DNA from: Conus ventricosus
Taxonomy: Eukaryota > Mollusca > Gastropoda > Neogastropoda > Conidae
DNA: 64,000 bases
Reading direction: 5' to 3'
Assembly: GCA_018398815.1 (NCBI GenBank)
Contig: CM031611.1
Location: 45,788,525-45,852,524 of the forward strand
Made by a program: the position numbers and the translations under genes. Each line of letters begins with the position of its first letter. Position 1 is the stretch's first letter. Of the stretch, positions 1 to 11,100 are shown piece after piece. The notes under the pieces are model-generated. The model did not search any database, had not been told where the DNA came from, and was given only the letters and a program-made list of their open reading frames with translations.

Positions 1-599
1 GCGCAGATGTTCCCCCCATGTTACAGTTGCCAAAAGTAGATCATCGATGAATTTTATGAGCTTCATTCATTTCCAGTGGCTGTAAACATGAGCCGCATGA
101 TACGGCTAAACACTGCACCTGCAGTCTTGAGTCCAAACGGCATAACTTGGAACTGAAACTGACCCTCAGGCGTAGTAAATGCAGTTTTCTCCCTGTCCGC
201 AGGATCCATTGGGATCTGCCAATAGCCTTTTGCCAAGTCAAGTTTGCTGAAGTACTGGGCCTTGGCCAACTGAGCGAAGATCTTTCCCATGTCTGGCATT
301 GGCTCTGCATCGAACTTGAGAACTCGATTCAACCTTCGGAAGTCCACGCAAAATCTCATTCGGCCATCAGGTTTCTTGACCAGTAGAATAGGCGAGGAAT
401 AAGGGGAACTGCAACGCTCGGTGACGTTCATTCGCAACATGTCCTGAATTTCAGCGTTGATGGCAGCGGACTGCGACAGGGGTAGTGGGTACTGTTTTAC
501 TCGAATGGGTTCCTGCTGAGTGAGAACCAGAGTACAATTTCCCAGGTTGCAACGCAGTGGTACGTCGGTCAAAACATCAGCATACTCTTGGCACAACAT
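1..599 (-). pseudogene. pol: Ty3-type reverse transcriptase, partial
   Basis: The minus-strand ORF from 599 to 63 has the ordered RT motifs: SPYSSPILLVKKPDGRMRF, FCVDFRRLN, FDAEPMPD, YFSKLDLAKGYWQIPM and VMPFGLKTAGAVFSRIM. After a frameshift near 63, the catalytic box reads FIDDLLLAT at about 20-45. The enzyme copies element RNA into cDNA. The palm continues beyond base 1, so thumb and RNase H are outside the window. The FDAEPMPD and KLDLAKGYWQ signatures suit Gmr1-like and related invertebrate Ty3 elements. Confidence 0.9.
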
Positions 600-734
600 T
601 CTTGCTGCAGCTTGATGCTCTCAGGTAGGTCTTGCGCAACCTGGACGTCTTTCCATGTTTCACTGGGCTGAGTCGCCACACATGGGATGTTGGAGCTCAA
701 GGGCGAAGTTTCCCTATTTTCTTCTACCAAAGGA

Positions 735-1015
735 ACTGTGCCTAGAGGCACCTTGGGCCCTTGGGCGGGGTTTTCTCTGACATATGTTACAGGTTCGACA
801 GTATCTCCTGACATCCTGAGTCATCCCAGGCCAATAGAAGGCTTGCTGAATCCGCTCTAGAGTGCGTCTTGTTCCCAGGTGCCCGCCATGGGGCGGTCAT
901 GCCCCAGACGCAACACTGTCTGCCAAAGTGCTTCTGGTACGACCAACGGGGTGATCGTAGTGGTGGCTGAAGAGAACTGCCGGTGTAGAAGTCCCTTTTG
1001 CTGGACAAACTTGAC
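735..1015 (-). pseudogene. Integrase HHCC zinc-binding domain; catalytic core absent
   Basis: The minus strand carries GHLGTRRTLERIQQAFYWPG followed by a C-x2-C pair (RYCRTCN and the following Cys), the H2C2 zinc-binding module at the N-terminus of Ty3-type integrases, and then the short K-VPLGTVPL segment that normally precedes the catalytic core. Only about 140 bp separate this from the RT ORF, too little for the DDE core (about 150 residues) and C-terminal domain. The intervening sequence matches the usual pre-RT linker (ETWKDVQVAQDL). The simplest reading is an internal deletion of the integrase core in an element whose integrase lay upstream of RT. Frames shift within this stretch. Confidence 0.75.
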
Positions 1016-1302
1016 CTTTTCCATTAGGCCTCTCTCGAGTAGACTTTCCCACGAGTTGTCTTATCTTGTTCAGTGTGGGGTTTTTAGTTTGTAGTCCCTT
1101 GATCGCCGAAGGTTCTAAACTGACCTGGTCGCGTGAAGGCACGGGTTTTAACAAGGGCTTTAGGACCCTCTTTTCTCCTCTCTGCCTGCGCCCGAGTGGG
1201 GGCGGCGACGAACACCTCCGGAGGTAACTCGGTGGATATGGAGAAGCTCCCACCATCCTCCCGGCAGACTGTGTCCCTATGAGGAGGGAGTACGTGGTTG
1301 CT

Positions 1303-1641
1303 TCAAGGCCACTGCCCATACTTTCCCCTGAAGTAGGGCGTCGAGAGGTCTACAAGCACCGTTGATCGAGTGGCAGTGAACGACGACTCAATTCCCGCGA
1401 CTTCGCAGGTATTTCCGCGAGGAGCATCCTTAGGTACTAACTTCTCGTCGACAAACACTGCCGTGGCCCCCGTGTCTCTGATGGCCTCAACAACGTTTCC
1501 CGCTACTACTGAGAGGAAGGTAGGGCAGGCTGGCGTAGTCACTTCCACCTCCCCATATGCCACTTTAATTAACTTGTGTTGTAGGTTGTTTTTTGCGGTC
1601 AGGGCAGACACGCGCCAGATGACCGATGCGACCACATACAA
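1303..1641 (-). pseudogene. Retroelement aspartic protease domain
   Basis: The minus-strand ORF contains AIRDTGATAVFVDEKL near residue 53. The D-T-G-A-T core is the catalytic loop of retropepsin-type proteases, which cleave the gag-pol polyprotein as a homodimer. The domain sits directly after the zinc knuckle and before the integrase zinc-binding region. The ORF is about 112 residues long, the usual size of a retropepsin unit, and ends where the frame shifts into the next segment. Confidence 0.75.
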
Positions 1642-1642
1642 A
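1590..1642 (-). other. Gag CCHC zinc knuckle
   Basis: One minus-strand frame reads CFVCGRIGHLARVCP, which fits C-x2-C-x4-H-x4-C, the nucleocapsid zinc knuckle that binds RNA. It lies between the gag helical region and the protease, as expected, but in a different frame from the ORF that contains the protease start. Confidence 0.8.
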
Positions 1643-1783
1643 ACACCGTCGGCTTCTGCGCCTGGTTTGTCCCTCTTCCCCTTGGGTTCTGGTGGTCTAC
1701 ACTTGCTTGAGACGAAGACTGTCCGGTGGCAGACGAAGACTGTCCAGTGGCAGACGAATCCTCACCTTGTGGTTTCCTGGTAC

Positions 1784-3001
1784 TTACCGAGAATGGTAAT
1801 AATATCGTCGTGCATCGGCATAGGCCTCAGCTGTCCTCAATGCCTCTGCGTAACTCTGTGGTTGGGCCTCACCCAACTTGCAGCGTAGGTCAGGCGAAAC
1901 CGAATTCATGAGCTGCTCCAGTAAAATACATTGTCTCAACTCCAACCCTGATGTTTCCACCCAATAATCGAGGGATCGACGAAGCCGCTCGCCAAATTGG
2001 TAGAACGTCTCATCTGGTAGCTTCTTCATGGAGCGAAACTGCCTCCTGTAGCTCTCTGGGGTCATGTGGAGTCTAGTTTCTCAAAGCAGCTTTCAGCTCG
2101 TCATATGTAGCTCCTGGCGGAATATCTACGAAGGCCTCCTTAGCTTTACCCGTGAGATTGCTCACTAGATATAGAGCCTTTCTTTCGTTGTTTAACTCAT
2201 AAGCTTGAGCCACAGCTTCAAAATGTTCGATATAAGTGTCAATAGACTCCTTATCATTGTATCTGGGCATTTGAATCATGGGGGGAACAAGTGGCGGTAT
2301 AGTTTCCACCCTGACAGTGCCGGCTACAGATGCCGGAGCATGTGGGCCCCTGAGAGAGATTGTCATCCTCTAGTTGCGAGATGAATTCCGCTCGGATTTT
2401 TTCTCGCTCAACATTAAGACGAGTTTCGAAATCTAACTCTCTTCCTTTTGGGGTTTCTTCCTCCTCTCTTTTCTTGTCTTCTTGTTCTTGTCTTTTCATT
2501 TCTATCTCCATTTTCCATCTTCTTTCTTCCTTTGCTTCTTTCTCTTCTCTCTTTTAACCTTCTTTCCTCCCCTCTTTTCTTTCCTTCGCTTCCTCTCCTC
2601 ATCTCCTTCTTCCTTCGCTTCCCTCTCCTCCATCTCCTTCTCCATCTCCTTTCTTCTTTCGCTTCTTTCTCTTCTCTTTCTATTCTTCTTTCTTCCTTTT
2701 CTCTTCTTTCCTTCGCCTCCCTCTCTTCTCTCTCAAACCTCATCATAAGTAATGGATCCAGTGAGCTGGTCCAGGGAGACGCGGGAACGGTGACGGTGGC
2801 CGTATTAGGTCCTCCTCGGAAAAGGATAGGTCGACCAACACTGGAGAAGGAGGTGGGAAGTGGTCGTCTCCTCGGAGACGGTGAACCAAAAGGTGTAGTT
2901 ATACTGACTGACGGAGACGTGACAGGTGGTTGTCCTTCTCCAGTAGAGAACGCCACGTGAGTATCAATGTCAGTCCCTGTACGGGAGGTGTAGTGAGACA
3001 C
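1784..3001 (-). pseudogene. gag: Retrotransposon gag-like protein, frameshifted
   Basis: This codes the structural protein that would package the element RNA. The first part (minus strand, about 3,001 to 2,360) starts with a Ser/Pro/Thr-rich stretch and runs into a very long Glu/Arg/Lys-rich coiled coil; the plus strand here is an almost pure pyrimidine tract. A second frame carries a capsid-like helical region (2,366-2,073) with the motif DTYIEHFEAVAQAYEL. A third frame (2,065-1,784) has the retrotransposon-gag pattern FYQFGERLRRSLDYW. The three frames follow each other collinearly, so two frameshifts break one original ORF. Strongly charged gag N-termini occur in invertebrate Ty3 elements; the exact start at 3,001 is only the first ATG of that frame. 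Confidence 0.75.
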
Positions 3002-6000
3002 AGGTGTAGCTAGTCCAGGACAATCCCTGTGCCTTTACTTGAGAGCGGGTGAACCGCCGATCCTCTCCAGTTGCCATTTTTCCACAAAGTGATTACGCAC
3101 AATAGTTTTCACGTAAAACACGCGGGGCAAAACGCTTCCAGGAATATGGCTACAATATGAAATGTCACTTTGTTCCAAACACTTGAAACCAAATAAAGTT
3201 ATGCACAGACCCGACTCACAAAGTGGAAGCAAGTCTTGGTTGAAATATAATTCAAAATGACAAAATGGAGATTATGACAAAGTGGTCTTCAACCCACAAA
3301 TCTTTCCACTATGTCTCACACCAGTCAATGGAAGACTACCTGCCTTCAAATCAATAACGCCAATCCAACAAGGTAAGGGAAGATAATTTCCTATACCCCT
3401 CTGAGACTGACGCAGAATCAAAACACTGTGAAAAGCACCTGTCCCCGGACAGACACACAAATTTTATAGAAAATCTCACCAAGTAAAGGGAACGACCCCT
3501 TTACGAATACAGAAACAGTATCCTAACACCGCACCAATGAAAACGTGTCTGCGTCACCAAAAGGACAAGAGACTACCCTATCTCCGGTCACTAATACACC
3601 TATTTGATCAACAATAAAAGGGAAACAACTCTTCCAAAACCCTCTTGACAAAGAAACTCCTCTGAACGAAGCCCTCAACTGTCGCACAACGAGTCGACAA
3701 ACCAGAAGGAACTAAGCAGAAACTTAGAATAGAGCCTACAGACTCCTAAATGAAGGAAATACCGCCCTAAACCTCTCTTTTCCAATAACAATCACTTGTG
3801 AATAAGCCGACTAGACAGGTGATTAGGCCTTCTTGATCTACGTTAGGAACAATACACTAACCAAACAAATCCTCAAATCACAAGTCGCAACTGACTGAGC
3901 AAACAAACTTTATTGATTTTTCTCGGCTACGCCAACGCAAATGTAACGGCCGCAAAATCAATAATAAATACAAAACACGGACAGTACCCCGAAAAAACGC
4001 AACGACGGGAAGAATTTGATAAATGAAAGTAACGCCGGATGGATTGATTAAATCGCGATGGAATAAACTACGAGATACGACGCAAACTGAACAGTATCGC
4101 AAAATCGAAAAGATTGCTCGACATACCCCGCGCTGATATGTGCACACTGCACCAACACGCCTAGCCTGTAGATTTCAAGCTGACCCAGCCACGGCTCGCA
4201 GTTTTTTTTTTGGTCTTTTTTTTTTTTACTGGCAAGCCACGCGAGCACGGCTGAACTGTAACACCGCGGTGAGAGTGGTAAGGGAGGTGGGGGACACTGT
4301 AAGATGGAAGGTAGCGTAACGGATAAACACAGACCAGCTAAGCCAACCTCTCAATCCACACACACTAACACTTTATTTCTTTTTTTTTCCGCAACCCACA
4401 CACCACCATCAAAGAGTGTAAAATTTAAACTGACAAGAAAAATATAAAAATAGCTAGTGAGTGCGAATAGATAGGAGATAAAAGCCTATCAAAAAGGAGC
4501 TAGTCTCCTTACTACTAAACAAATACAGAAACCTGACCCTAGTGTAAGCAAAAATAATCACCAGAAAAATAAATACTTAAGTGTTTTAACAGGACAGAGG
4601 GGTGTTACCAGCTAGTTTTCCGCACGCAATTTAAACCAATAAACCACCAGGATTCTACCTACTTTTACCTGCGCTACTCTCAGTCGTAGTCTGGGGTACA
4701 GGCAAATCAGGCAAGCAAAATACGGTCTACCCTATGTCAGCACAAACACTGACGCTGTAGAACCTGCACAATGGAACAAAAATACACTCCCCACCCTTTA
4801 CCCTCCCATTACCTATTGAAAGATAACAGTAAAGTTAAGGAGTTTAAGTTTACGCACACCGGCAATACTTTTAGAAAATAAAACGAACAAGACGCGGAGG
4901 CGGCTAGAGCGCCAGCGGCCAAGGACGGGAACTGGGCTTTCCGGTCACGGCAACCCCACAAATGCTCCACTCCGCGTGGAGTCCCCTTCACGGTGGGACT
5001 CGGGCCCAGCCAACCCACCCGCTTAATACAACACAGCCATGAGGGCTGGAGCAGTAGTCGAGAGTGCTGTGAAAATCCCGACCAACCCTCAATTCCAGAC
5101 CCTTTAAATCCCGGACGAGCCCCCAAGTGTCGCGGTCAAGGTCCGTGAATAAAGGATGTGAGGGTGGAAGAGGAGAGAGGGACAGGCTGGGCACAACACT
5201 CACCCACCACACACTCAAACCACTCGTGGAAAACAAAATAAACCAAATAAGCAATTTATTAAATTAATGAAAATATCTCATTAACACCTAGCGGAGGAGG
5301 GACGACTATCAAGAAAGAGGAGGATAGAGAGATAATTGGAAAAGAAGGGAAAATAGAAGATGACAGCCACCTAAAAGAAGATATCTACTTAATGGACAAA
5401 ATAACCCAACAAAAGACCCCGCACCCTGGCCCAGGGAACAAATAAATTTTAAACCCTAAACATAATATATCCCAAAATAAAGAAGGAAGAAAGGACAGGG
5501 GAGAAACGATTAAACGAAGGACGAAACGGGGTCTACCCAGCCACACAAAGCATATTCACCAACATTCGCATACTTATACAGTTCATGAACACTTAGTATA
5601 TTCACACATAATACCTCACAAACATCACAGCCATACAGAATGTCTCCCACACGCCAGGCATCGCCAAACACCGCCCATACACGGCTAGAAACAAAAATTA
5701 ACTTAAAGTCCTTTCCATGTCCGAGCAGGGAGACACTGGTGCACACCAAAGCAGCTGATATGCTCAGGGAAAGGGGATTCTGGCCTCGCTCTTGGCACAC
5801 ATCAGCATCCGGCTCCTCTTCATACTGCTCTCGGAATGGGCATCCAGAAAAGGCGTCTGGATCGGCACCACGTCAACCAACGAAAAACAAAAAAGCCCAG
5901 AACGGCGGGTGGAAAGGAGGGAAAAAAGTGGCCCCCGACAGGCTGATCCTCAGCGAAGAGACTGTCCGGGACCTCGGAGCCAACAGCACCAGCAGCCTTC

Positions 6001-7329
6001 ACCATGGGATGGCCGACGGCTGGTTACCCCCAGCGAAGAGGGTCAAGATAAATACTTGGTGGGCAGGAATAGGGATTCCTCTCTCTACCTAAGACTACCA
6101 CCGTCAGGCAGACAAGTGGCCTTCGTCACAGGTTATAAAATGCCTCGCCAAAGAGAACGTGGTCTCTCCACTCGTGGCTCCAATCCGAGTAAAGTAAGAA
6201 TTTTTCCCAAACGCCAGCTGCCGATCAAAGGGGAATAACTTCCAACGACTCGGTGAGCTCTCCACGGGTTTCACAACTATCAGGGTATCTCACAGAAAAC
6301 GATGTCCATGCGGTGCAGAAGGATGCATGCAAACCGCACGGACGGGCAGACCTTTCTCCCTGAAACGTTGACAACGCACAGCTGCCCATCCCTCTTTTAC
6401 ACACAAAAAAATAAGGTGGGAACAAACTGACAAACTTACATTAAAAGCGGGATGGACGGCTGTCCGTCCGTGACACCCTTTTCCCCCACTACGTATTTGA
6501 TCAGTATTTAAAAGCCCGATAGGTAAGAGGGATATAGATATAAGAATAGATAGGCTAAAACGAGGGGGGAGAGAAAGAGTTGGTGTTACAGATTGATAAA
6601 ATGATTCAGGAAAGACGGTTAACATTTGTCTATAATTGTTAGCCAAATTTAATGCGTTCGGCCTTGAAACGATTTATGTGAAGGAAAGCGGTACTGCGTT
6701 CTAACTTGACGCCATGAAATCCGAAGGTTCAGAAAACTTTTACCATGTGTATTGTATAAAGCGACTTGCATATGGTGCGTATACTGTACAGCAATGCAGC
6801 CTCCCCCTCCCCCGCTCGCGTGGCCGATTTGTTGACGTATTTCCCTGGAATCTTGAGGACTGTAGGACTTGCGAACATTTTAGAGACTCCCAAAATTTTT
6901 AGAGTTTGTGGGGCACATAGGACAAAGTACGTTGTTTGAGAGAATTCTTGATACGTTTTTATGTGCAAAGATACTTTCTTAAAATGCTGTGAAGGTAATT
7001 AAAGAAATGTTGGCTTTCCTTGCCCAAACAGGCCTGAAGTTACACTATTTTCTCTGTTTGCATATGATATCTTTTTTTTTCCAAAATACAATGTTTCACT
7101 CCATGGGCAGCTGTGTGCATTTGTATTCATGTTTTAATTCGTCGGTGTATTTTACGGTTTTCATTCAAGTGGTGAAGGTATGTGCATAAACTAAACGGAT
7201 GAAGGGGGGTTGTCGAATGTCGTAGACACCAGAGACCATCATGCCTGATTTTGATGGCAAAAGACTTATGTCGGAATTCAAATCGTAGAGTGCGCCACAG
7301 AAAAAAAGCATTAATAACTGCACTTGTTG
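3002..7329. other. No recognisable gene; possible retroelement 5' leader/LTR
   Basis: This stretch has only short, unrecognised ORFs and several A/T runs (for example near 4,200 and 4,380). It lies directly upstream (in minus-strand sense) of the Ty3-type gag, so part of it should be the element's 5' leader and LTR. A minus-strand TGTCACGGACGG at about 6,470 could be an LTR start, but I found no second LTR copy to confirm it. Confidence 0.4.
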
Positions 7330-7334
7330 AAAGC
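7330..7334. repeat. Target-site duplication, left copy
   Basis: AAAGC lies directly outside the left terminal repeat and recurs at 22,492-22,496 directly outside the right one. It is the expected footprint of integration, although Polinton duplications are usually reported as 6 bp. Confidence 0.7.
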
Positions 7335-7440
7335 AGAGAACAGGGAAACCTTCATTCTGGGCCACCTTCGCCCTCAACCAGTTTCGGGCGAAGGTGGCCC
7401 AGAATAAAGGTTTCCCTGTTCTCTGACAAGTAAGACTTCA
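7335..7440 (+). repeat. Polinton left terminal inverted repeat with internal hairpin
   Basis: The repeat is itself a near-perfect palindrome: an outer arm (7,335-7,373) and an inner arm (7,385-7,423) of 39 bases pair with one mismatch around a short loop. The loop is followed by a tail, GACAAGTAAGACTTCA, shared in inverted form with the right end. The arms could fold into a long hairpin. Confidence 0.9.
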
Positions 7441-7469
7441 ATAACCAAAAAAAAAACGATTATCACAAA

Positions 7470-8115
7470 AAACAATGGTGGGGTTATCTGTTTTTAATCA
7501 AATTTACTAAATTTTGACTTTAATTTTTTTTTTAATCGGTTTTTTCGGTCATTTTCAATAATTCATTTTCGCGCAAACATTCATAATGGTCTCGTCTTTC
7601 ATATGAAATAGAACTACAGTCTTTAATGTTCTCTAAGTTTTTTAAAAACCGAGTTATTTTTTTTGACAAAAAAAACCCACACACTTATTCCAGATGTCTT
7701 CCGCTAAAGCTATTTTCGACAAATGTTTCTCTTTTTAACTATTCCTTTCTCTGAACAGTCTTTAAATAATAAATAGTTTCTGCGTTCTTAAAACATCTTA
7801 AAACGTTCTAAACACTCATCAGTTTATTGCTGGGGTCAACTAAATTAGTATCATCGCCCCATATAAACCTTCTATCATGTTGCTTTGTTCCATTTAATGT
7901 TGGACAAAAAACCAAAATATGATTAAAATTAAACAAAAAACGTTTTAACAGGTCGGGTAAATTTTGTTTTTCCCACAACCAGTCTGCCCACAAATAAATG
8001 AGCAATGGGGGGTTTTTGCATAAAGTTTAACTGCCCCCAAAGTTTTATAACAAGTTTAATCTAACCCATTTTATTATTTTTATCATACTCTCCGTCAAAC
8101 TTGTTCAGTATAATA
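7470..8115 (-). pseudogene. Polinton packaging ATPase (FtsK/HerA, A32-like), frameshifted
   Basis: On the minus strand the segment starts near 8,113 with NKFDGEYDKNNKMG, then has a Walker A loop, GQTGCGK, at about 7,968-7,990, followed by DLLKRFLFNFNHILVFCPTL. Further on, in other frames, there are a Walker B-like region ending in the DCS triplet (about 7,740-7,760) and FSGRH (about 7,691-7,708). The order Walker A, a FNHIL-FCPTL strand, Walker B with DDCS and SGRH fits the genome-packaging ATPases of Polintons and related double-jelly-roll viruses. An extra A in the run just after the Walker A lysine codon shifts the frame, and at least two more shifts follow. It is the gene closest to the left terminus, reading outward. 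Confidence 0.8.
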
Positions 8116-8119
8116 AAAA

Positions 8120-11100
8120 CCCTACGGGCCTAAGTGAAAGTTTAACCAAATTCAGTTCGTAAGATTGTTTTTTTAAGTCAAAGTGTTTTTTGTTGCTTGT
8201 TGTTATGATCTTAATACCCTCACCATTGGGGGAACCGACAACAACGTTAAGGCGTTTAACTTTCAAAGTTTTGCCAGAAATTTTTTAATTTCCCTTTTTT
8301 AAAAGGATCACTAACGCCTACAACCCCATCCCTCCCCCACATCTTTAAGACAGAAATTTCAAATATCATTTGAACGTTCTCCAAATTTTCTGTTGGAAAG
8401 AACTGTAATTTTGTAGAAGTTTTTTTTTACAATGTTTTTTTTTCTGTGGAGGATGTACTTTTTTTTCCCCATAGGGTTATTTCAATTTTTTTCCGACTAT
8501 TTCGCCCGGCCTAAGACTTACAGTAAAGGGCCAGAGTTGAATGCTTTTCTGAAATTTTTTTGACGGCAAATATGTAAATGGGCTTATAAATTCAAATTTT
8601 TTTTTCCCATTCTAAATTGGGTTTTAAAGTCCCTTTTGAGGTCAGGTTTTCGAACTCTTTTATATTCTAGGGCCAAATTATTTCTTAGATCCCCAAAGCT
8701 TTTTTCTGTTTAGGAAACTTTTTACTGTCGCTACCTTTTTGCGTTATAATCACCTCTTTAGTGTACTCCCCCATACAAAGTGCAATTTTCACCTTTCTGT
8801 TCAAAGCTGCAAAGGTTTGGCAGGTTTTTTAATTTAAGGTTTACACCTCACAGGCGCTAATGAAAACCCCCTGGGTTTTTGGGCCCCCCACCGCATTATT
8901 TTTTGTAGCGTATTATTTTTTTTCCAAAAAAATGTCAGGTTTAAATTTTTTCCATTTTCCCCTTTTGTCTTTGTTTTTTTTTAAAAGATCCAACCCTCCC
9001 ACAAATAATTTTTAAATTTAAAAATTAGGGAATTTATAATTTTCCATAATCGCAATATGAGTTTTCCCCTGACGGAAGAGCTCTTAAAACGTTGGGGCCT
9101 TCCATCATATAAGTTTTCATCAGTCCAGCCACCCCAAATGAACATAGAGTTGAATGTAATGCAAGATCGAGCGGATTTTCCCCCTAAAAGTAGTTTCATC
9201 TGGCGAACACAAAACTATGAGGGGGTAATTGTAGTTGTAAGCCTAGCATTTAGCTACCTTTATCAAAATCGATTTTGTTTTTTCGGGTTTTTGAATGTTA
9301 ATTTTGTTTTAGATTTGCATTGTTAAGTTTAAGAGAATGTCTAAGTTATCTTGTTTCTTTAGTGAGAAAAACCCGTAAAACCATCAGTTTTGTTAACTGT
9401 TTAACGTCTTTTGTTCTCCTTTCATTTTTGTAATCTTTTTATTCCTTGGCTTCGTTAATTAAACCTACGACTTTGAAAATATTTTCAGGGGAGCGCGCCC
9501 TTTTTTGGCCCCGAAATTGTTACAATAGATGTTCTAAAAACGAAGGACGGTTTTTGAGTTGTTTTTGTTCAAACATTTTTAAAAAAATTAAAAAATGAGT
9601 GCTTTCAAATTTTTCTGATGCAAAAATTCTGTGGGGCCGCATACAATCCAAAAAATATAGCAACGATACTTTCACTTTGTGTGCCCCAACTGCCTTTTTT
9701 CATAAAAAGGTGGAAAACCATTGAAGAGTATTTTCCCCCCCTATTAAAAAAAGAGCACCCAAAAGCGTGGTTTGTTCCGTTGCATTTTATCAGAACCATT
9801 TAAAACCTTTGCTGGTTTGTGCACAACTGGGGGGGAGTGTGATGCAAATCTTTAAAATCCCTGACCCTTTGGGGTGAGGTCAGTGTACAGTTTTCATTTT
9901 TATTACCCCTTTTCGACGTTTTTTTACTGAACTGAAAGCGCCTTACCAAAATGAAAATCTTTTAAACCCCATTTCAGCAACAAATAGACATGAAGGGCTT
10001 TTAAAAAGGATCTGAAAACGAATTCAATATTAACTCAAACAGACTTTAGAAAAAAAGTTGGATCTGATAGGCATAGGCCCCCCTTATTTTCGGGGGCACG
10101 CACAAAAGTATAAATAGTCTTGAAATCCTTTCAAAAATTGTTCAGCCCTGGTCCATAGAGCAGACAAAAAACGCAGGGAAACCATTTATCTTAGCATTTT
10201 AAAGGGCCTAACAGGCGGGAAATAGAACAAATAAACGATCTATTCGTACTTTTTTGGGGTTTTTGGCTGGTTCGAAGCACAGGCAAGACGAGCATAACTG
10301 ATTTTTTCTTACTGGCTTTGAGCACAAAAAACAATACTTAGCAAATTAAGGACGCCATTAATTCTCAGTTATTTCCTTCAAGTTTTCAAAGGTACCAACA
10401 TTTTTTACAATACGCAAGACGAAAGTGACTTTGCTGTTGGCATGGTTTATACATGCTGCCTTCTGACCTCAACTCCGATAGGTACAAAATAAACTATAAT
10501 AATGAAATTTTATAGCAGGCAATGAACAAAGGGGGGAAAAAAAACGACATAAATTCTGACCCAGTAATATTAAAAACAAAAAAAAGAACGCCCAAGATTA
10601 AGTCATCTAACCCGAAGCCCAACCCCCCAAAGTCATTGAAGACTCAGCAAAGCTTGCGGCTTGTTGCGATGCCCAGAATATGAAAAACCTTGTTCTTGGA
10701 TTAAGGGCCCTTGGATTCTCGGTCTTTATTTTACTAAAATTAACCAACTATTAAGAGAACAAATTGCCCAAAAGTGCTCGGCCAAAAGCCAAACTACTTT
10801 GTTGAGTAAAAAAACCAGCTAACAAACCCCTAATATACCCGGTAAAGCGTTCACCTTTATGGCTAATTTTTTTAAATAAATTCGAAAGTGATCAAGCTTT
10901 TTTTTTACCCTTTTTATAGGTGGAGGCGAGGGGTGGGGGAGGCCTGGACTTTGCCTCCACCGCCGCCTGAAAAGCCACACCAGTGTACTTATTGAAAACC
11001 TAAGGCGTTTAACGTTACTAATGGACTCCTTGCTCCTAAAACAGTGTTTGGATCGTTCTGCTAGCGTTGTGTTTTCATATAAAAATTTTTTCGGATATTT

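Larger units (their letters stand above)
1..3001 (-). mobile_element. Ty3-type LTR retrotransposon, Gmr1-like domain order, 5' part
   Basis: Reading the minus strand from about 3,001 downwards, the domains come in the order gag with a charged coiled-coil N-terminus, CCHC zinc knuckle, aspartic protease, integrase HHCC zinc-binding domain, a linker, then reverse transcriptase cut by the window edge. Ty3 elements normally have integrase after RT and RNase H; integrase before RT is the known arrangement of Gmr1-like elements. The reading frame changes several times, so the copy as assembled is not intact. No LTR could be delimited. The family assignment rests on motifs read by eye and on the domain order. 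Confidence 0.8.

Noticed and set aside
2360..2960. Plus-strand Phe/Leu/Ser-rich ORFs resembling membrane proteins
   Set aside because: They are the complement of the Glu/Arg/Lys-rich gag coiled coil on the minus strand.
3060..3080. Primer-binding-site-like TGGCAACTGGAGAGGATC on the minus strand before gag
   Set aside because: It starts with TGG, but the complementary tRNA end would break the invariant T-stem/loop positions and no LTR ending in CA precedes it.
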